DNA of 27,418 bases, taken from the NCBI GenBank assembly GCA_022510885.1, contig JAFLSP010000003.1:1-27418 (forward strand), read 5' to 3'. Made by a program: the position numbers and the translations under genes. This stretch comes from Treponema sp. (GTDB lineage Bacteria > Spirochaetota > Spirochaetia > Treponematales > Treponemataceae). Below are positions 1 through 7,799 of the stretch, piece by piece. Within the stretch, counting starts at the first letter, position 1. The number at the start of each line of letters is the position of its first letter. Below the pieces are notes generated by a model. The model was not told where the DNA came from. It did no database searches and worked only from the letters and a program-made list of their open reading frames with translations.

Positions 1-45
1 GTGGAGCACCTTGAGGACGAGGTGCAGACCTACAAGGATATGTGA
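1..45 (+). CDS. 3' end of an unidentified upstream gene (partial)
   Basis: The first 14 codons of frame 1 are open and end in TGA at 43-45, giving an acidic C-terminus (VEHLEDEVQTYKDM). Frame 3 stops almost at once; frame 2 stays open to about base 78 but reads an unlikely Cys/Arg-rich peptide. A perfect hairpin follows at 79-112 and the next gene (thrC) converges from the other strand, which fits a gene end here. The family cannot be recognised from 14 residues. Confidence 0.55.
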   Translation: MEHLEDEVQTYKDM

Positions 46-78
46 CGGCTGTCCCACGCCCGCTTGGATGCTGTTGTA

Positions 79-112
79 GAGGTCACTTGGATGCTCGTAT
101 CCAAGTGACCTC
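79..112. terminator. Perfect hairpin between convergent gene ends
   Basis: GAGGTCACTTGG (79-90) and CCAAGTGACCTC (101-112) form a 12-bp perfect inverted repeat. The stem can extend three more pairs (A-T, T-A, G-T) to leave a CTCG tetraloop. It lies between a plus-strand stop at 45 and the minus-strand thrC stop at 128, the place for a bidirectional terminator. Neither side has a T tract, so it is not a classic intrinsic terminator; it may act with Rho or mainly protect 3' ends. CTTGGATGCT also occurs as a direct repeat at 63-72 and 86-95. Confidence 0.55.
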
Positions 113-127
113 GGCGAGCACGGCGGC

Positions 128-1540
128 TTACAGGGTCGCCAACAGCCATTCCTTGAACTGCGCGTAGTCGTTCTCCATCGGAATCGCGCGGTCTTCCAGT
201 TGCATCACTTTCTCAAGCCGGTCGGGGATGACAGGCTCCCTGCCGGTCGCCTTCGCGACGGTCGCGCCGAATTTGGCGGGGTGGGCGGTCTCCAGGATGA
301 TGCCGACGGCCTGTTTGTCCAGCACGCTGTCTGCCCACGTGGGGAGGTTCGGGGTCAGCCCCGGCTTGGTGAAGTCGCCCGCGTTGCCGTCCTTGAGCGC
401 GCGCAGTGCGCCGCTGCGGATGTCGTCCCACGCTTTCCAGGCGACGGCACCGTGCGGGTCAATCGTGTAGCCCGTGCGCTCGAAGCAGCTCCGTATCGAG
501 GCGATGATGCCGTCGTCGTCGAGCCAGTACGACGCGAAGAGCCGGCGCACCGTCTCCAGGTCGTACATCGCCGTGATGCGCTCGTAGTTGCTCGGCGCGC
601 CCACGTCCATGGCGTTGGCGTAGGTGGCGACGGAGGGGCGCGCCTCGTAGTCGCCGGTCGCAATCCAGTCGGGGACGGTGCGGTTCGTGTTGGTCGCCGC
701 GACGAAGCCCGCAATCGGCGCGCCCATCTCGCGCGCAATCAGCCCGCTCGTCAGGTTGCCGAAATTCCCGCTCGGCACGACGACGATAATCGCTGGCTCT
801 TCAATCTTGCTGACCCGCCAGCTCTGGTTGCGCACGGCGAGCGCGGCGTACATGTAATAGAAACTCTGCGGCAGGAGGCGCGCGATGTTGATGGAGTTCG
901 CCGACGAGAGCCGCAGCGTCCCGCGCAGCTGCGCGTCGGTAAAGGCGGTCTTGACGAGCCGCTGGCAGTCGTCGAACGTGCCGTTCACTTTGAGCGCGCG
1001 CACGTTGTCATCGAACGTGGACAGCTGTTTTTCCTGGAGCGGGCTGATTTTTCCCGCGGGGTAGAGAATCGTCACGTCAAGCCCGGGCACATGGTGGAAC
1101 GCGCTGCCGACCGCGCTTCCCGTGTCGCCGCTCGTGGCGACGAGGATGTGCAGCCGCGTGTCCTCGCCTCGGTTGAAGTAGGACATGACGCGCGCCATGA
1201 ACCGCGCGCCGAAGTCCTTGAACGCGCAGGTCGGTCCGTGGAACAGTTCGAGCACGTAGGCGGTGGGGTCAACGGGGACGACTTTCGCCGCGAAGGGGTA
1301 GGCGTCCTGTATGAGCGCCGCGAGGTCCGCGTCGGGAATCTCGCCCTCCACGTAGGGCTTCGCCATCGCGAGGGCGATGTCCCTGAAATTCGGCTCGGGT
1401 GTCCGCTTGATGCATTCCTCCGGGATGCGGGGAAATGCGGTGGGTATGTACAGCCCGCCCGTCGTCTCGTTCATGCCGTTCATGACGGCGGTTCTGAAAT
1501 CGGTTTTGACGCTTTTGTCGCGTGTGTCTGTGTATGTCAT
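128..1540 (-). CDS. thrC: Threonine synthase
   Basis: This 470-residue PLP enzyme converts O-phosphohomoserine to threonine in the cytoplasm, the last step of threonine synthesis. FHGPTCAFKDFGARF carries the PLP-binding lysine (about K108). SGDTGSA (about 137-143) and the phosphate-binding SGNFGN (about 257-262) follow, and the N-terminal TTGGLYIP motif is typical of the family. I chose ATG at 1538-1540 because AAAGG (1550-1554) sits 9 nt upstream; an in-frame TTG three codons earlier lies too close to that site. The gene starts 12 nt after the stop of the lipoprotein gene on the same strand, and its ribosome-binding site overlaps that stop, suggesting coupling. A possible extra promoter lies at 1564-1594. 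The family assignment is secure. Confidence 0.95.
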   Translation of the reverse strand: MTYTDTRDKSVKTDFRTAVMNGMNETTGGLYIPTAFPRIPEECIKRTPEPNFRDIALAMAKPYVEGEIPDADLAALIQDAYPFAAKVVPVDPTAYVLELFHGPTCAFKDFGARFMARVMSYFNRGEDTRLHILVATSGDTGSAVGSAFHHVPGLDVTILYPAGKISPLQEKQLSTFDDNVRALKVNGTFDDCQRLVKTAFTDAQLRGTLRLSSANSINIARLLPQSFYYMYAALAVRNQSWRVSKIEEPAIIVVVPSGNFGNLTSGLIAREMGAPIAGFVAATNTNRTVPDWIATGDYEARPSVATYANAMDVGAPSNYERITAMYDLETVRRLFASYWLDDDGIIASIRSCFERTGYTIDPHGAVAWKAWDDIRSGALRALKDGNAGDFTKPGLTPNLPTWADSVLDKQAVGIILETAHPAKFGATVAKATGREPVIPDRLEKVMQLEDRAIPMENDYAQFKEWLLATL

Positions 1541-1552
1541 CTGTTCCAACCT

Positions 1553-2524
1553 TTACAGTCCGTAGTATACGCTTTCCGTAATCTGCCGTGCCAAATCAGC
1601 GCGCGCCTTGGTGAGCGCCTGTGAGTCTTTCGCGTCGGTCGCGCGTGCCGTCTTTGTCATGCGGCAGAGCACCGAGCCGTCCTTCATGCTGAGGCACGTG
1701 ATGTCTGCGGCGAGCGCGCAGACGTAGCCGCCCGTCGTTTTTTCAATCGGCTGCTCGTACCTGACCGTGCCGTAGATGAGGAAGGCGGTCGCGCCGCCAA
1801 TCATCGGCTTTGCGGCAGCGTACACGCGCGCGCGGTCGCCGGAGACGACCTCGCGGGTGAAGTCGATGTTGCCGACGCGCACGAAGCCCTTTTTCATCAT
1901 TTCCGTGAGTACGAGTGACGAGGAGTCCGAGCGCGTGGTGATGGGCGTGCCGCTCGCGCTGATGTCCACGATGGCGATGCAGCCGCCCGCCTGCAGGAGG
2001 TCGGTGCGCACCTGGAATGCCGCCGTTACGGACGCGAGTTGTGCCGCCGCCGCGATGTTCGGGTCGCTCATGTCGCCCGCCGGGAATGCCGTGAACGTGC
2101 CGTTCAGCGCGGACTGCGGGACGGGCGGCGTAAAATCTGCCGTGCCGCTCGCAGTGGTGGTGATGGTCGTCTCCGCATACTGGAGTTCGCCGTCCGCTTT
2201 TGCCGCGGGGTAGCGCACGGTCAGCTTGATATTCTCTGCGGGTGTGCCGTCTGCCGACTTGGTCACTTTGACGCTGAACGGGGAAGCGAATGCGCGTCCT
2301 TTTGCCGTTGCCTTGGGGGCTGCGGTCATCGTCAGTACAATGCCGTCAACCATATCCTTGTAGCGCTTATAGGACGTGATGGCTTTTGTCGTGCTGGTGG
2401 CAGGCTCCGGAGACACGCTTTCCTCGCGCGCGGTGGCGGTGTTCGTGGTCTGCATGGTCGCACAGGATATGACAAGGAGCGTCGCCGCAGCGGCGGAGAC
2501 GCAAACGCCTTTGCATGGTTTCAT
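1553..2524 (-). CDS. Predicted lipoprotein with a possible FlgO/LpoB-like domain
   Basis: This 323-residue protein begins with a basic, hydrophobic signal ending in the lipobox-like LVISC, so C21 would be lipidated. The start is ATG at 2522-2524, preceded by GGGG about 6 nt upstream; an in-frame GTG at 2551 would add nine residues before the signal and is less likely. After the lipobox comes a Thr/Ser/Ala-rich linker, then a beta-rich region with repeated TT and VT patterns. The C-terminal half (about 180-323) has CIAIVDISASG, TTRSDSSS and KKGFVRV, which recalls FlgO/LPP20/LpoB-type domains of outer-membrane lipoproteins. That resemblance is a weak inference. It is the first gene of the unit with thrC; no functional link is obvious. 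Confidence 0.8.
   Translation of the reverse strand: MKPCKGVCVSAAAATLLVISCATMQTTNTATAREESVSPEPATSTTKAITSYKRYKDMVDGIVLTMTAAPKATAKGRAFASPFSVKVTKSADGTPAENIKLTVRYPAAKADGELQYAETTITTTASGTADFTPPVPQSALNGTFTAFPAGDMSDPNIAAAAQLASVTAAFQVRTDLLQAGGCIAIVDISASGTPITTRSDSSSLVLTEMMKKGFVRVGNIDFTREVVSGDRARVYAAAKPMIGGATAFLIYGTVRYEQPIEKTTGGYVCALAADITCLSMKDGSVLCRMTKTARATDAKDSQALTKARADLARQITESVYYGL
1564..1594 (-). promoter_or_regulatory. Possible thrC-proximal promoter inside the lipoprotein gene
   Basis: On the minus strand TTGGCA (1594-1589) and TATACT (1569-1564) are separated by 19 nt. A start near 1557 would give a leader of about 17 nt containing the thrC AAAGG site. The -10 is good, but the spacer is 2 nt longer than ideal and the element lies in the last codons of the lipoprotein gene, so it may be chance. 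Confidence 0.35.
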
Positions 2525-2606
2525 AACTATCCCCAATTCGTCGCGGCGCACAATGCCGGTTTTTCTTACTTACTTATCGGCATGGCGCAAAAAAAGCGTA
2601 GGAATA

Positions 2607-2635
2607 TTGCACAATCTATGCGAAAGTCCTACAAT
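2607..2635 (+). promoter_or_regulatory. alr promoter, predicted leaderless
   Basis: TTGCAC (2607-2612) and TACAAT (2630-2635) are separated by 17 nt. The -10 ends 6 nt before the alr ATG at 2642, so transcription should begin at or next to the A of the start codon. No Shine-Dalgarno lies within 12 nt of that ATG. Confidence 0.7.
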
Positions 2636-2641
2636 CACGGT

Positions 2642-3784
2642 ATGCGGGCGACGGTGGCATACATTTACACGGAGCATCTCCGGCACAATCTGCGCGAGGT
2701 CCGGGGGCGGATTGCTCCCCGCACGAAGATGTGCGTGGCGGTCAAGGCAGACGCATACGGGCACGGCGCAGTGACGTGCGCAAAAATCGCCGTGGAGGAA
2801 GGGGCTGATTTCCTTGCCGTTGCCGCCGTGAGCGAAGGCGCGGAGCTGCGCGCGGCGGGCATCGACGTGCCGGTGCTGCTGCTGAGCCTGTGCCAGCCGG
2901 ATGAGATGGACGAGCTGGTTGCGAATGACCTCACGCCGCTTGTGTGCGACGCGGACTATGGTGACGCGGTGGCGAGCGCAGTCCGTCGGGCGGGAAGGCA
3001 AGGCTATGCCGTGCACCTCGCCGTCGATACGGGCATGGGGCGCATCGGCTGCTACCCGCGCGATGCCGCCGCGCTCGCCGGGCATATCGTCGGCACGGGT
3101 GTGCTCGCGCTCGGCGGGATGTGCACGCATTTCGCCGTGTCGGATTCTCCTGCGCCGGATGACAAAACCTACACTGACGAGCAGTTCTCTCGCTTTTCGC
3201 AGGCAGTCGCCGCCGTGCGCGCGGCGGGCATCGACCCGGGAATCTGCCACTGCTGCAACTCCGCCGCGACGCTTGAGCGTCCCGAATGCCACTTGGACAT
3301 GGTTCGCCCGGGCATCATCGTGTACGGCTACTATCCTGACGGCAAGCCCCGCGCGTACTACGAGCGCAGGGGGATACCTATCGACCTGCGCCCCGTGATG
3401 GCGCTGGTGACCAAAGTCGCCGCCGTGCGTCCGCTGGAGCGGGGGATGTCCGTCTCCTACGGGCGCACCTGGGCAGCGGAACGCGACACGACGCTCGGCG
3501 TGCTCCCTGTCGGCTACGCGGACGGCCTGTTCCGCCGCTTTGCCCCGGTCATGCGGGTGGGCGTGAACGGGAAGCCTTATCCTATCCGCGGGCGCATCTG
3601 CATGGACCAGTGCATGATTGACCTGGGGGCAGATGCCGTGGAGCGGTGGAGCGCGGCGGTGCTGTTCGGCCCGAAAGAGAGCGGGGCGGCGCAGAGCGCG
3701 CAGGAGCTTGCCGACGCAACGGGCACGATTTCTTATGAGATAACGAGCGCGATTACCCGGCGCGTGCCGCGCCTGTATCTATGA
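2642..3784 (+). CDS. alr: Alanine racemase
   Basis: This 380-residue PLP enzyme interconverts L- and D-alanine, supplying D-Ala for peptidoglycan. VAVKADAYGHG carries the PLP lysine (K35); SVSYGRTW carries the second catalytic base, the tyrosine of the C-terminal beta domain (Y273). RPGIIVYGY and GRICMDQCMIDLG are further family signatures, and length is normal. The start is set by family alignment and by the TTGCAC-17-TACAAT promoter ending 6 nt upstream. An in-frame ATG at 2618 lies inside the promoter spacer and would not be in the mRNA. The last 32 bp overlap the 3' end of folC, which converges from the other strand. It is the only plus-strand gene between thrC and trpS. Confidence 0.95.
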   Translation: MRATVAYIYTEHLRHNLREVRGRIAPRTKMCVAVKADAYGHGAVTCAKIAVEEGADFLAVAAVSEGAELRAAGIDVPVLLLSLCQPDEMDELVANDLTPLVCDADYGDAVASAVRRAGRQGYAVHLAVDTGMGRIGCYPRDAAALAGHIVGTGVLALGGMCTHFAVSDSPAPDDKTYTDEQFSRFSQAVAAVRAAGIDPGICHCCNSAATLERPECHLDMVRPGIIVYGYYPDGKPRAYYERRGIPIDLRPVMALVTKVAAVRPLERGMSVSYGRTWAAERDTTLGVLPVGYADGLFRRFAPVMRVGVNGKPYPIRGRICMDQCMIDLGADAVERWSAAVLFGPKESGAAQSAQELADATGTISYEITSAITRRVPRLYL

Positions 3785-5180
3785 TTTTTTTCACTTCCGC
3801 AAGCAGATAGAACGAGCCGGTCACGAGCAGCGGGACGCCTGATTTCCCTGCCGCGTGAAGCGCACCGCCGATTGCCGCATAAAAGTCTTCGGTGCTCGTA
3901 TAGGGCAGTCCCGCCGCCGCGAACGACTGCGCAAGCGCGGCAAGATTGCTCTGCTTGACCGTTCCCGGCTTGGTGAGCGTGATGCGCGAGAATCCCTGCG
4001 CAAACAGCGGCGCGATGTCCGCCATGTCCTTGTCGGCGGCGCAGGCGAAGAGCAGGTGCGCGTCCTGTGTGCCGAACACCGCGCGGAAAGTCCTGAGCGT
4101 GCCGCGGATGCTGTTCACCGTGTGCGCGCCGTCCAGGATAATGAGCGACCGCCTGTCCGAACCAAGCGGCACGATTTCAAAACGCCCGGGAAGCATGGCG
4201 TTCTCCAGTCCTGTTTCAATCGTGTGTTCGTCCGTGTCCGGCAGCGCCAGCTTGACGGCGACCGCCGCCAATGCCGCATTCTCCGCCTGCACGTCGCCCA
4301 GCAACGGTAAGCGCGCCGTCAGCGGGCGAGCGAAGAGCGAAGAACGGATGGTCGTCCGCATGACGACGCGCGTGCGCAGGCCATTCGTTCTGTATAATCC
4401 TGTATTATTTTCTATACCTCTGACGCTCGCGTTTCTTCCATCCGCCTCGTATGTGAATGAAACCTCTTGTATGATGTCATCAAAATAATACACCCGTGCG
4501 TTCCGTTCTGCCGCAATCTGGGTGAAAACGGCTTTTGCTTCGGGCGGTTGCCGCGCGACCACAACGGGAACGCCGTTTTTGATGATGCCGCCTTTTTCTG
4601 CGGCGATTTTTGCAATCGTGTCGCCGAGAAAGACGGTGTGTTCTCGTTCAATTGGCGTGATGCAGCAGATGCTCGGCGTGACCACGTTTGTCGCGTCGAG
4701 CCGGCCGCCCAGGCCGACTTCGAGCACATTGTACTCGGTTTTTGCTTCGCGGAAGCACAGAAATGCGTACAGGGTGACCAGTTCAAACCAGGTGATGCCC
4801 CTGCCGCCGGGGAGGTCTTCGCGACGGAGCGCGCCCACGGTTTGCATCATGGTTTCGGCGGCGGCGCGGTAGACGGTTTCGGCAAATGGACTGTGCGCGC
4901 TGCCAATCCGCTCGGAGAAATCGGTGATGTGGGGGGAGGTGTACAGTCCCGTCCGATAGCCTGCCGCATCGAGGATGGCGGCAATCATCGCCGCGACTGA
5001 GCCTTTGCCTTTGCTTCCGGCGACGTGGAATGCGGGGGCGGCGTTCTGCGGGTGCGCGAACGTCTTGCACAGGAACGCCATCGTGTCGAGCCAGAAGACA
5101 TCTTTCTGCGGGGTTTTCTCGAAATTCAGGTAGGAATCGAGCCATGTTTGCAGTTCGTCTAAGCACGCGAAATGAGCCAT
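3753..5180 (-). CDS. folC: Folylpolyglutamate/dihydrofolate synthase
   Basis: This 475-residue ATP-dependent ligase adds glutamate to folates (and possibly to dihydropteroate). VAGSKGKGS (about 53-61) is the Mur-ligase-type P-loop, followed by TGLYTSPHI and FSERIG. Further markers are EVGLGGRLDATN, the ITPIEREHTVFLGDTI segment and, in the C-terminal domain, PGRFEIV and LDGAHT. Residues about 240-285 (around RGIENNTGLYRTNG) look like a linker or insert and are AT-rich in DNA. ATG at 5178-5180 lies 6 nt downstream of a TATACT -10 with no Shine-Dalgarno, so the mRNA is probably leaderless. It diverges from trpS and overlaps alr by 32 bp at the 3' end. Whether it also has dihydrofolate synthase activity cannot be told from sequence alone. 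Confidence 0.93.
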   Translation of the reverse strand: MAHFACLDELQTWLDSYLNFEKTPQKDVFWLDTMAFLCKTFAHPQNAAPAFHVAGSKGKGSVAAMIAAILDAAGYRTGLYTSPHITDFSERIGSAHSPFAETVYRAAAETMMQTVGALRREDLPGGRGITWFELVTLYAFLCFREAKTEYNVLEVGLGGRLDATNVVTPSICCITPIEREHTVFLGDTIAKIAAEKGGIIKNGVPVVVARQPPEAKAVFTQIAAERNARVYYFDDIIQEVSFTYEADGRNASVRGIENNTGLYRTNGLRTRVVMRTTIRSSLFARPLTARLPLLGDVQAENAALAAVAVKLALPDTDEHTIETGLENAMLPGRFEIVPLGSDRRSLIILDGAHTVNSIRGTLRTFRAVFGTQDAHLLFACAADKDMADIAPLFAQGFSRITLTKPGTVKQSNLAALAQSFAAAGLPYTSTEDFYAAIGGALHAAGKSGVPLLVTGSFYLLAEVKKIIDTGAARAG

Positions 5181-5186
5181 GCGCGC

Positions 5187-5215
5187 AGTATAGCGCGTAT
5201 CGGCGGACGTGGAAA
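5187..5215 (-). promoter_or_regulatory. folC promoter, predicted leaderless
   Basis: On the minus strand TATACT (5192-5187) sits 6 nt before the folC ATG (5180). Seventeen nt further up is TTTCCA (5215-5210), a weak -35. No Shine-Dalgarno lies between -10 and ATG, so transcription is expected to start at or beside the start codon. Confidence 0.6.
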
Positions 5216-5244
5216 GGTGTCAGAATTTTTGAAAAAGGGGAAGG

Positions 5245-5273
5245 TTGTGGAAACTGGCGCACTCTGCTATACT
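5245..5273 (+). promoter_or_regulatory. trpS promoter, predicted leaderless
   Basis: TTGTGG (5245-5250), a 17-nt spacer and TATACT (5268-5273) lie 6 nt before the trpS ATG at 5280. There is no ribosome-binding site between them. It is back to back with the folC promoter; their -35 boxes are about 30 bp apart, so this 99-bp gap serves both genes. Confidence 0.7.
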
Positions 5274-5279
5274 GGCCGC

Positions 5280-6365
5280 ATGACAGACGAATTTGAGACG
5301 AATACCGACAAAATCATGGCCGCGGCGGTGCGGAAGAGCGAGAGCATTGAGGCGGACATCGCGGTGCATCCCGAACGCTACCGCGTGCTGACCGGCGACC
5401 GTCCGACCGGGCTGCTGCACATCGGGCATTACTTCGGCACGCTGCGGAACCGCGTGCGGCTCGCGCGGCTGGGCGTGCCCACGATGATTGTGATTGCCGA
5501 CTACCAGGTGCTGACCGACCACGACGCATTCGACAAGATTAGCGAGAACACGCGGCAGCTCGTCATCGACTACCTCGCGGCGGGCATCGAGCCGGGCGAG
5601 CGCGTGGCGATTTTCCCGCACAGCCACGTCCCCGAGGCGAACCAGCTGATGGTCCCGTTCCTCACGCTCGTCTCAAATGCCGAACTGAGCCGCAATCCGA
5701 CGGTCAAGGACGAAATCGCCAAGTCCGAGGTCGCGCTGAACGCGGGGATGTACACGTATCCCGTGCATCAGGCGGTGGACATCCTCTTCTGCAAGGGCAA
5801 CGTCGTTCCCGTGGGCAAGGACCAGCTGCCGCACCTTGAGATGGCGCGCGTGATTGCCCGCCGCTTCAACGCCCGTTTCTGCAAGGGCGCGGAGCCGGTG
5901 TTCCCCGAGCCGCACGCGCTCCTGTCCAAAACGCCGATGATTATGGGGCTTGACGGCAGCGCGAAGATGAGCAAGTCGCTCGGCAACGCGGTGTTGCTCA
6001 GCGCGGACGAGGACGAGACGGCGCGGCTGATAAAAAAAGCGAAGACCGACCAGGAACGCCACATCACCTATGACCCGAAGAACCGCCCCGAGGTGGCGAA
6101 CCTTTTGCGCATCATCTCGCTCTGCGCGGACGAAGAGCCGGAGGCAATCGCGGAGCGCATCGGCGACGGGGGCGGCGGCAAGCTCAAGGCGGTGCTGACC
6201 GAGGCGCTGAACGAGGAGCTGCGCCCCCTGCGCGCGCGCCGCGCCGAGCTTGAGCAACAGCCGGAGCGCATCCGCGGCGTGTTGCAGGACGGCGTGGAAA
6301 AAGCGCGGGCTATCGCGCGGGAGACGCTCGCCGAGGTGCGGCACGTGATGAACATGGAGATTTAG
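5280..6365 (+). CDS. trpS: Tryptophanyl-tRNA synthetase
   Basis: This 361-residue class I synthetase charges tRNA-Trp. LHIGHY (about 46-51) is the HIGH motif and KMSKS (about 229-233) the second ATP-binding motif. GDRPTGLLHIGHYFGTL and the LSRNPTVKDE segment are typical of bacterial TrpS. About 35 residues precede the usual TGDRPTG start, a longer N-terminus than in E. coli. The frame is open further upstream, but the TTGTGG-17-TATACT promoter ends 6 nt before ATG 5280, making this the likely and probably leaderless start. Its stop TAG (6363-6365) overlaps the stop of cca on the other strand. Confidence 0.95.
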   Translation: MTDEFETNTDKIMAAAVRKSESIEADIAVHPERYRVLTGDRPTGLLHIGHYFGTLRNRVRLARLGVPTMIVIADYQVLTDHDAFDKISENTRQLVIDYLAAGIEPGERVAIFPHSHVPEANQLMVPFLTLVSNAELSRNPTVKDEIAKSEVALNAGMYTYPVHQAVDILFCKGNVVPVGKDQLPHLEMARVIARRFNARFCKGAEPVFPEPHALLSKTPMIMGLDGSAKMSKSLGNAVLLSADEDETARLIKKAKTDQERHITYDPKNRPEVANLLRIISLCADEEPEAIAERIGDGGGGKLKAVLTEALNEELRPLRARRAELEQQPERIRGVLQDGVEKARAIARETLAEVRHVMNMEI

Positions 6366-7765
6366 GGACGGATTTTTTCTGCGAGCGACCGTGCCACGCG
6401 CAGAAGTCGCTCGCGCTCATTCATCGCCGGGTCGTCGAGCACGCACTGGAACAGTTCATGCAGGATGCGTCCGACGTGTTTGCCTGCGGGAATGCCGAGC
6501 GCGAGCAGGTCGTTGCCGTTCACCGCAAGGTCTTTTAGGCTGCGGGCGGATTTCTCTGCCTCGACCACGGAGATGCGGTCGCGCAGTTCGTCCAGGTTTC
6601 GTGCGGCGGGGCTGCCGGCAGCGACAGGGACGCGGTGCATTCCGTAGATGTCGGCGCGGCGCAGCAGCAGCAGGTCGTCGATGTTCTCCGCGCCGACGCG
6701 CACGATGAAACGGCGCACGGCGGCATCCGTCCAGTTCGTCTCGAAAAAGAACATGTGCTGCCGTATCAGGTGGCAGACGCGCTCGGTCTGCGCGTTGGAG
6801 CATTTCAGGCGGGTCAGCACGTTTTTGGCGATTTCCGCCGATTTTGCTTCGTGCCCGTGGAAATGAATCACTTCTGTTGCTTGCCCAGCAACCGTTTTTG
6901 TCTCAACGGTGCGCGTGTCGGTTTTTCCGATGTCATGGAGAAGCGCGGCGAGGCGGACGGTCAGGTTGTCGCGCGGCGCGCCGTCGCAGGTGTAGAAGTT
7001 GTGGTCGAGCACGTCGTATTCATGGAAGCCGCGCGCGTCCGCCTGCGTCACGCCGCGTCCGGCGGCAAGCTCGGGGATGAAGAAGGCGAGGATGCCCGTC
7101 TCCTCAAGCAGCCGCAGTCCCGCTGAAGGCACCGGCGATTGCACAATCTTGCACAGTTCGTCGCGGAAGCGTTCTGCCGAAATCGAGCGGATTTTGTTTT
7201 GCACGGCATCGTCGAATATTGCTGAATAGGTATCGCTTTGTATATCAAAGCCGAGCTGGCTGCTGAACCGTATGGCGCGGACGGGGCGTAGGCCGTCCTC
7301 AAGGAAGCGGTCGCGTGCGTTTCCCACGGTGCAGATGCGTTTCCGCGCGATGTCGGCGCGTCCGTCGAACGGGTCGGTAATCGTGCCGTCGGCGAGGCTT
7401 GCGGCAATCGCGTTCATCGTGAAGTCGCGGCGGCTCAGGTCGTCTTGAATCGTGGCGGCGAATGAGACGTGGTCGGGGTGGCGGCCGTCGGAATAGCCCT
7501 GCTCGGTGCGGTAGGTGGTCACCTCGATGGATTTTCCCCTGAAACGGACGGTGACGGTGCCGTGCGCGATGCCCGTGGGGATGACGGAGCGGAAGATGCG
7601 CGTCACGTCGGCGGGCGTGGCGTTGGTGGCGATGTCCCAGTCGGAGGCGGGCGTGCCCCGCAGCATGTCGCGCACCGCGCCGCCGACGAGGTATGCCTCA
7701 AAGCCGTTCGCCGAGAAGATTTCGTTCATTTTTTTGAGCTCGGCGGGAATTTTTACGCGGTTCAT
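6362..7765 (-). CDS. cca: CCA tRNA nucleotidyltransferase
   Basis: This 467-residue class II nucleotidyltransferase builds or repairs the 3' CCA end of tRNAs. The head domain has LVGGAVRD (about 26-33), the metal-binding SDWDIAT (D42 and D44) and RRDFTMNAIA (about 112-121). RFLEDGLRPVRAIRF (about 153-167) is the neck signature. A C-terminal HD domain carries LLHDIGK (H277, D278) and HFHGHEAKS. Both tRNA genes in this window lack an encoded CCA, so the enzyme is needed. The start is ATG 7765 with TACCAT 6 nt upstream and no Shine-Dalgarno. Its stop overlaps that of trpS, leaving no room for a terminator. Confidence 0.95.
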   Translation of the reverse strand: MNRVKIPAELKKMNEIFSANGFEAYLVGGAVRDMLRGTPASDWDIATNATPADVTRIFRSVIPTGIAHGTVTVRFRGKSIEVTTYRTEQGYSDGRHPDHVSFAATIQDDLSRRDFTMNAIAASLADGTITDPFDGRADIARKRICTVGNARDRFLEDGLRPVRAIRFSSQLGFDIQSDTYSAIFDDAVQNKIRSISAERFRDELCKIVQSPVPSAGLRLLEETGILAFFIPELAAGRGVTQADARGFHEYDVLDHNFYTCDGAPRDNLTVRLAALLHDIGKTDTRTVETKTVAGQATEVIHFHGHEAKSAEIAKNVLTRLKCSNAQTERVCHLIRQHMFFFETNWTDAAVRRFIVRVGAENIDDLLLLRRADIYGMHRVPVAAGSPAARNLDELRDRISVVEAEKSARSLKDLAVNGNDLLALGIPAGKHVGRILHELFQCVLDDPAMNERERLLRVARSLAEKIRP

Positions 7766-7773
7766 GCTATCAT
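7765..7773 (+). promoter_or_regulatory. Extended -10 for the thiamine pyrophosphokinase gene
   Basis: TGCTATCAT is an extended -10 (TGn plus TATCAT). A start near 7780 gives a leader of about 20 nt containing AAGGA (7784-7788). No -35 is recognisable, which extended -10 promoters tolerate. It overlaps the start codon and -10 of cca. Confidence 0.5.
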
Positions 7774-7777
7774 GGTA
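7772..7777 (-). promoter_or_regulatory. Possible cca -10 box, predicted leaderless
   Basis: On the minus strand TACCAT (7777-7772) lies exactly 6 nt before the cca ATG at 7765, the same distance as in alr, folC and trpS. No good -35 is visible at 16-18 nt. The box shares two bases with the opposite-strand -10 of the thiamine pyrophosphokinase gene. Confidence 0.45.
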
Positions 7778-7799
7778 GCAGAAAAGGACGGTTTGTGCC

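Noticed and set aside
200..1624. Long plus-strand open frame opposite thrC
   Set aside because: It is rich in Arg, Val, Gly and His with no family motif, and lies antisense to a secure gene. Such frames are common in GC-rich DNA.
4391..4398. TGTATAAT on the plus strand inside folC
   Set aside because: It has no -35 at 16-18 nt, no downstream plus-strand gene, and sits in a short AT-rich insert, so it is likely chance.
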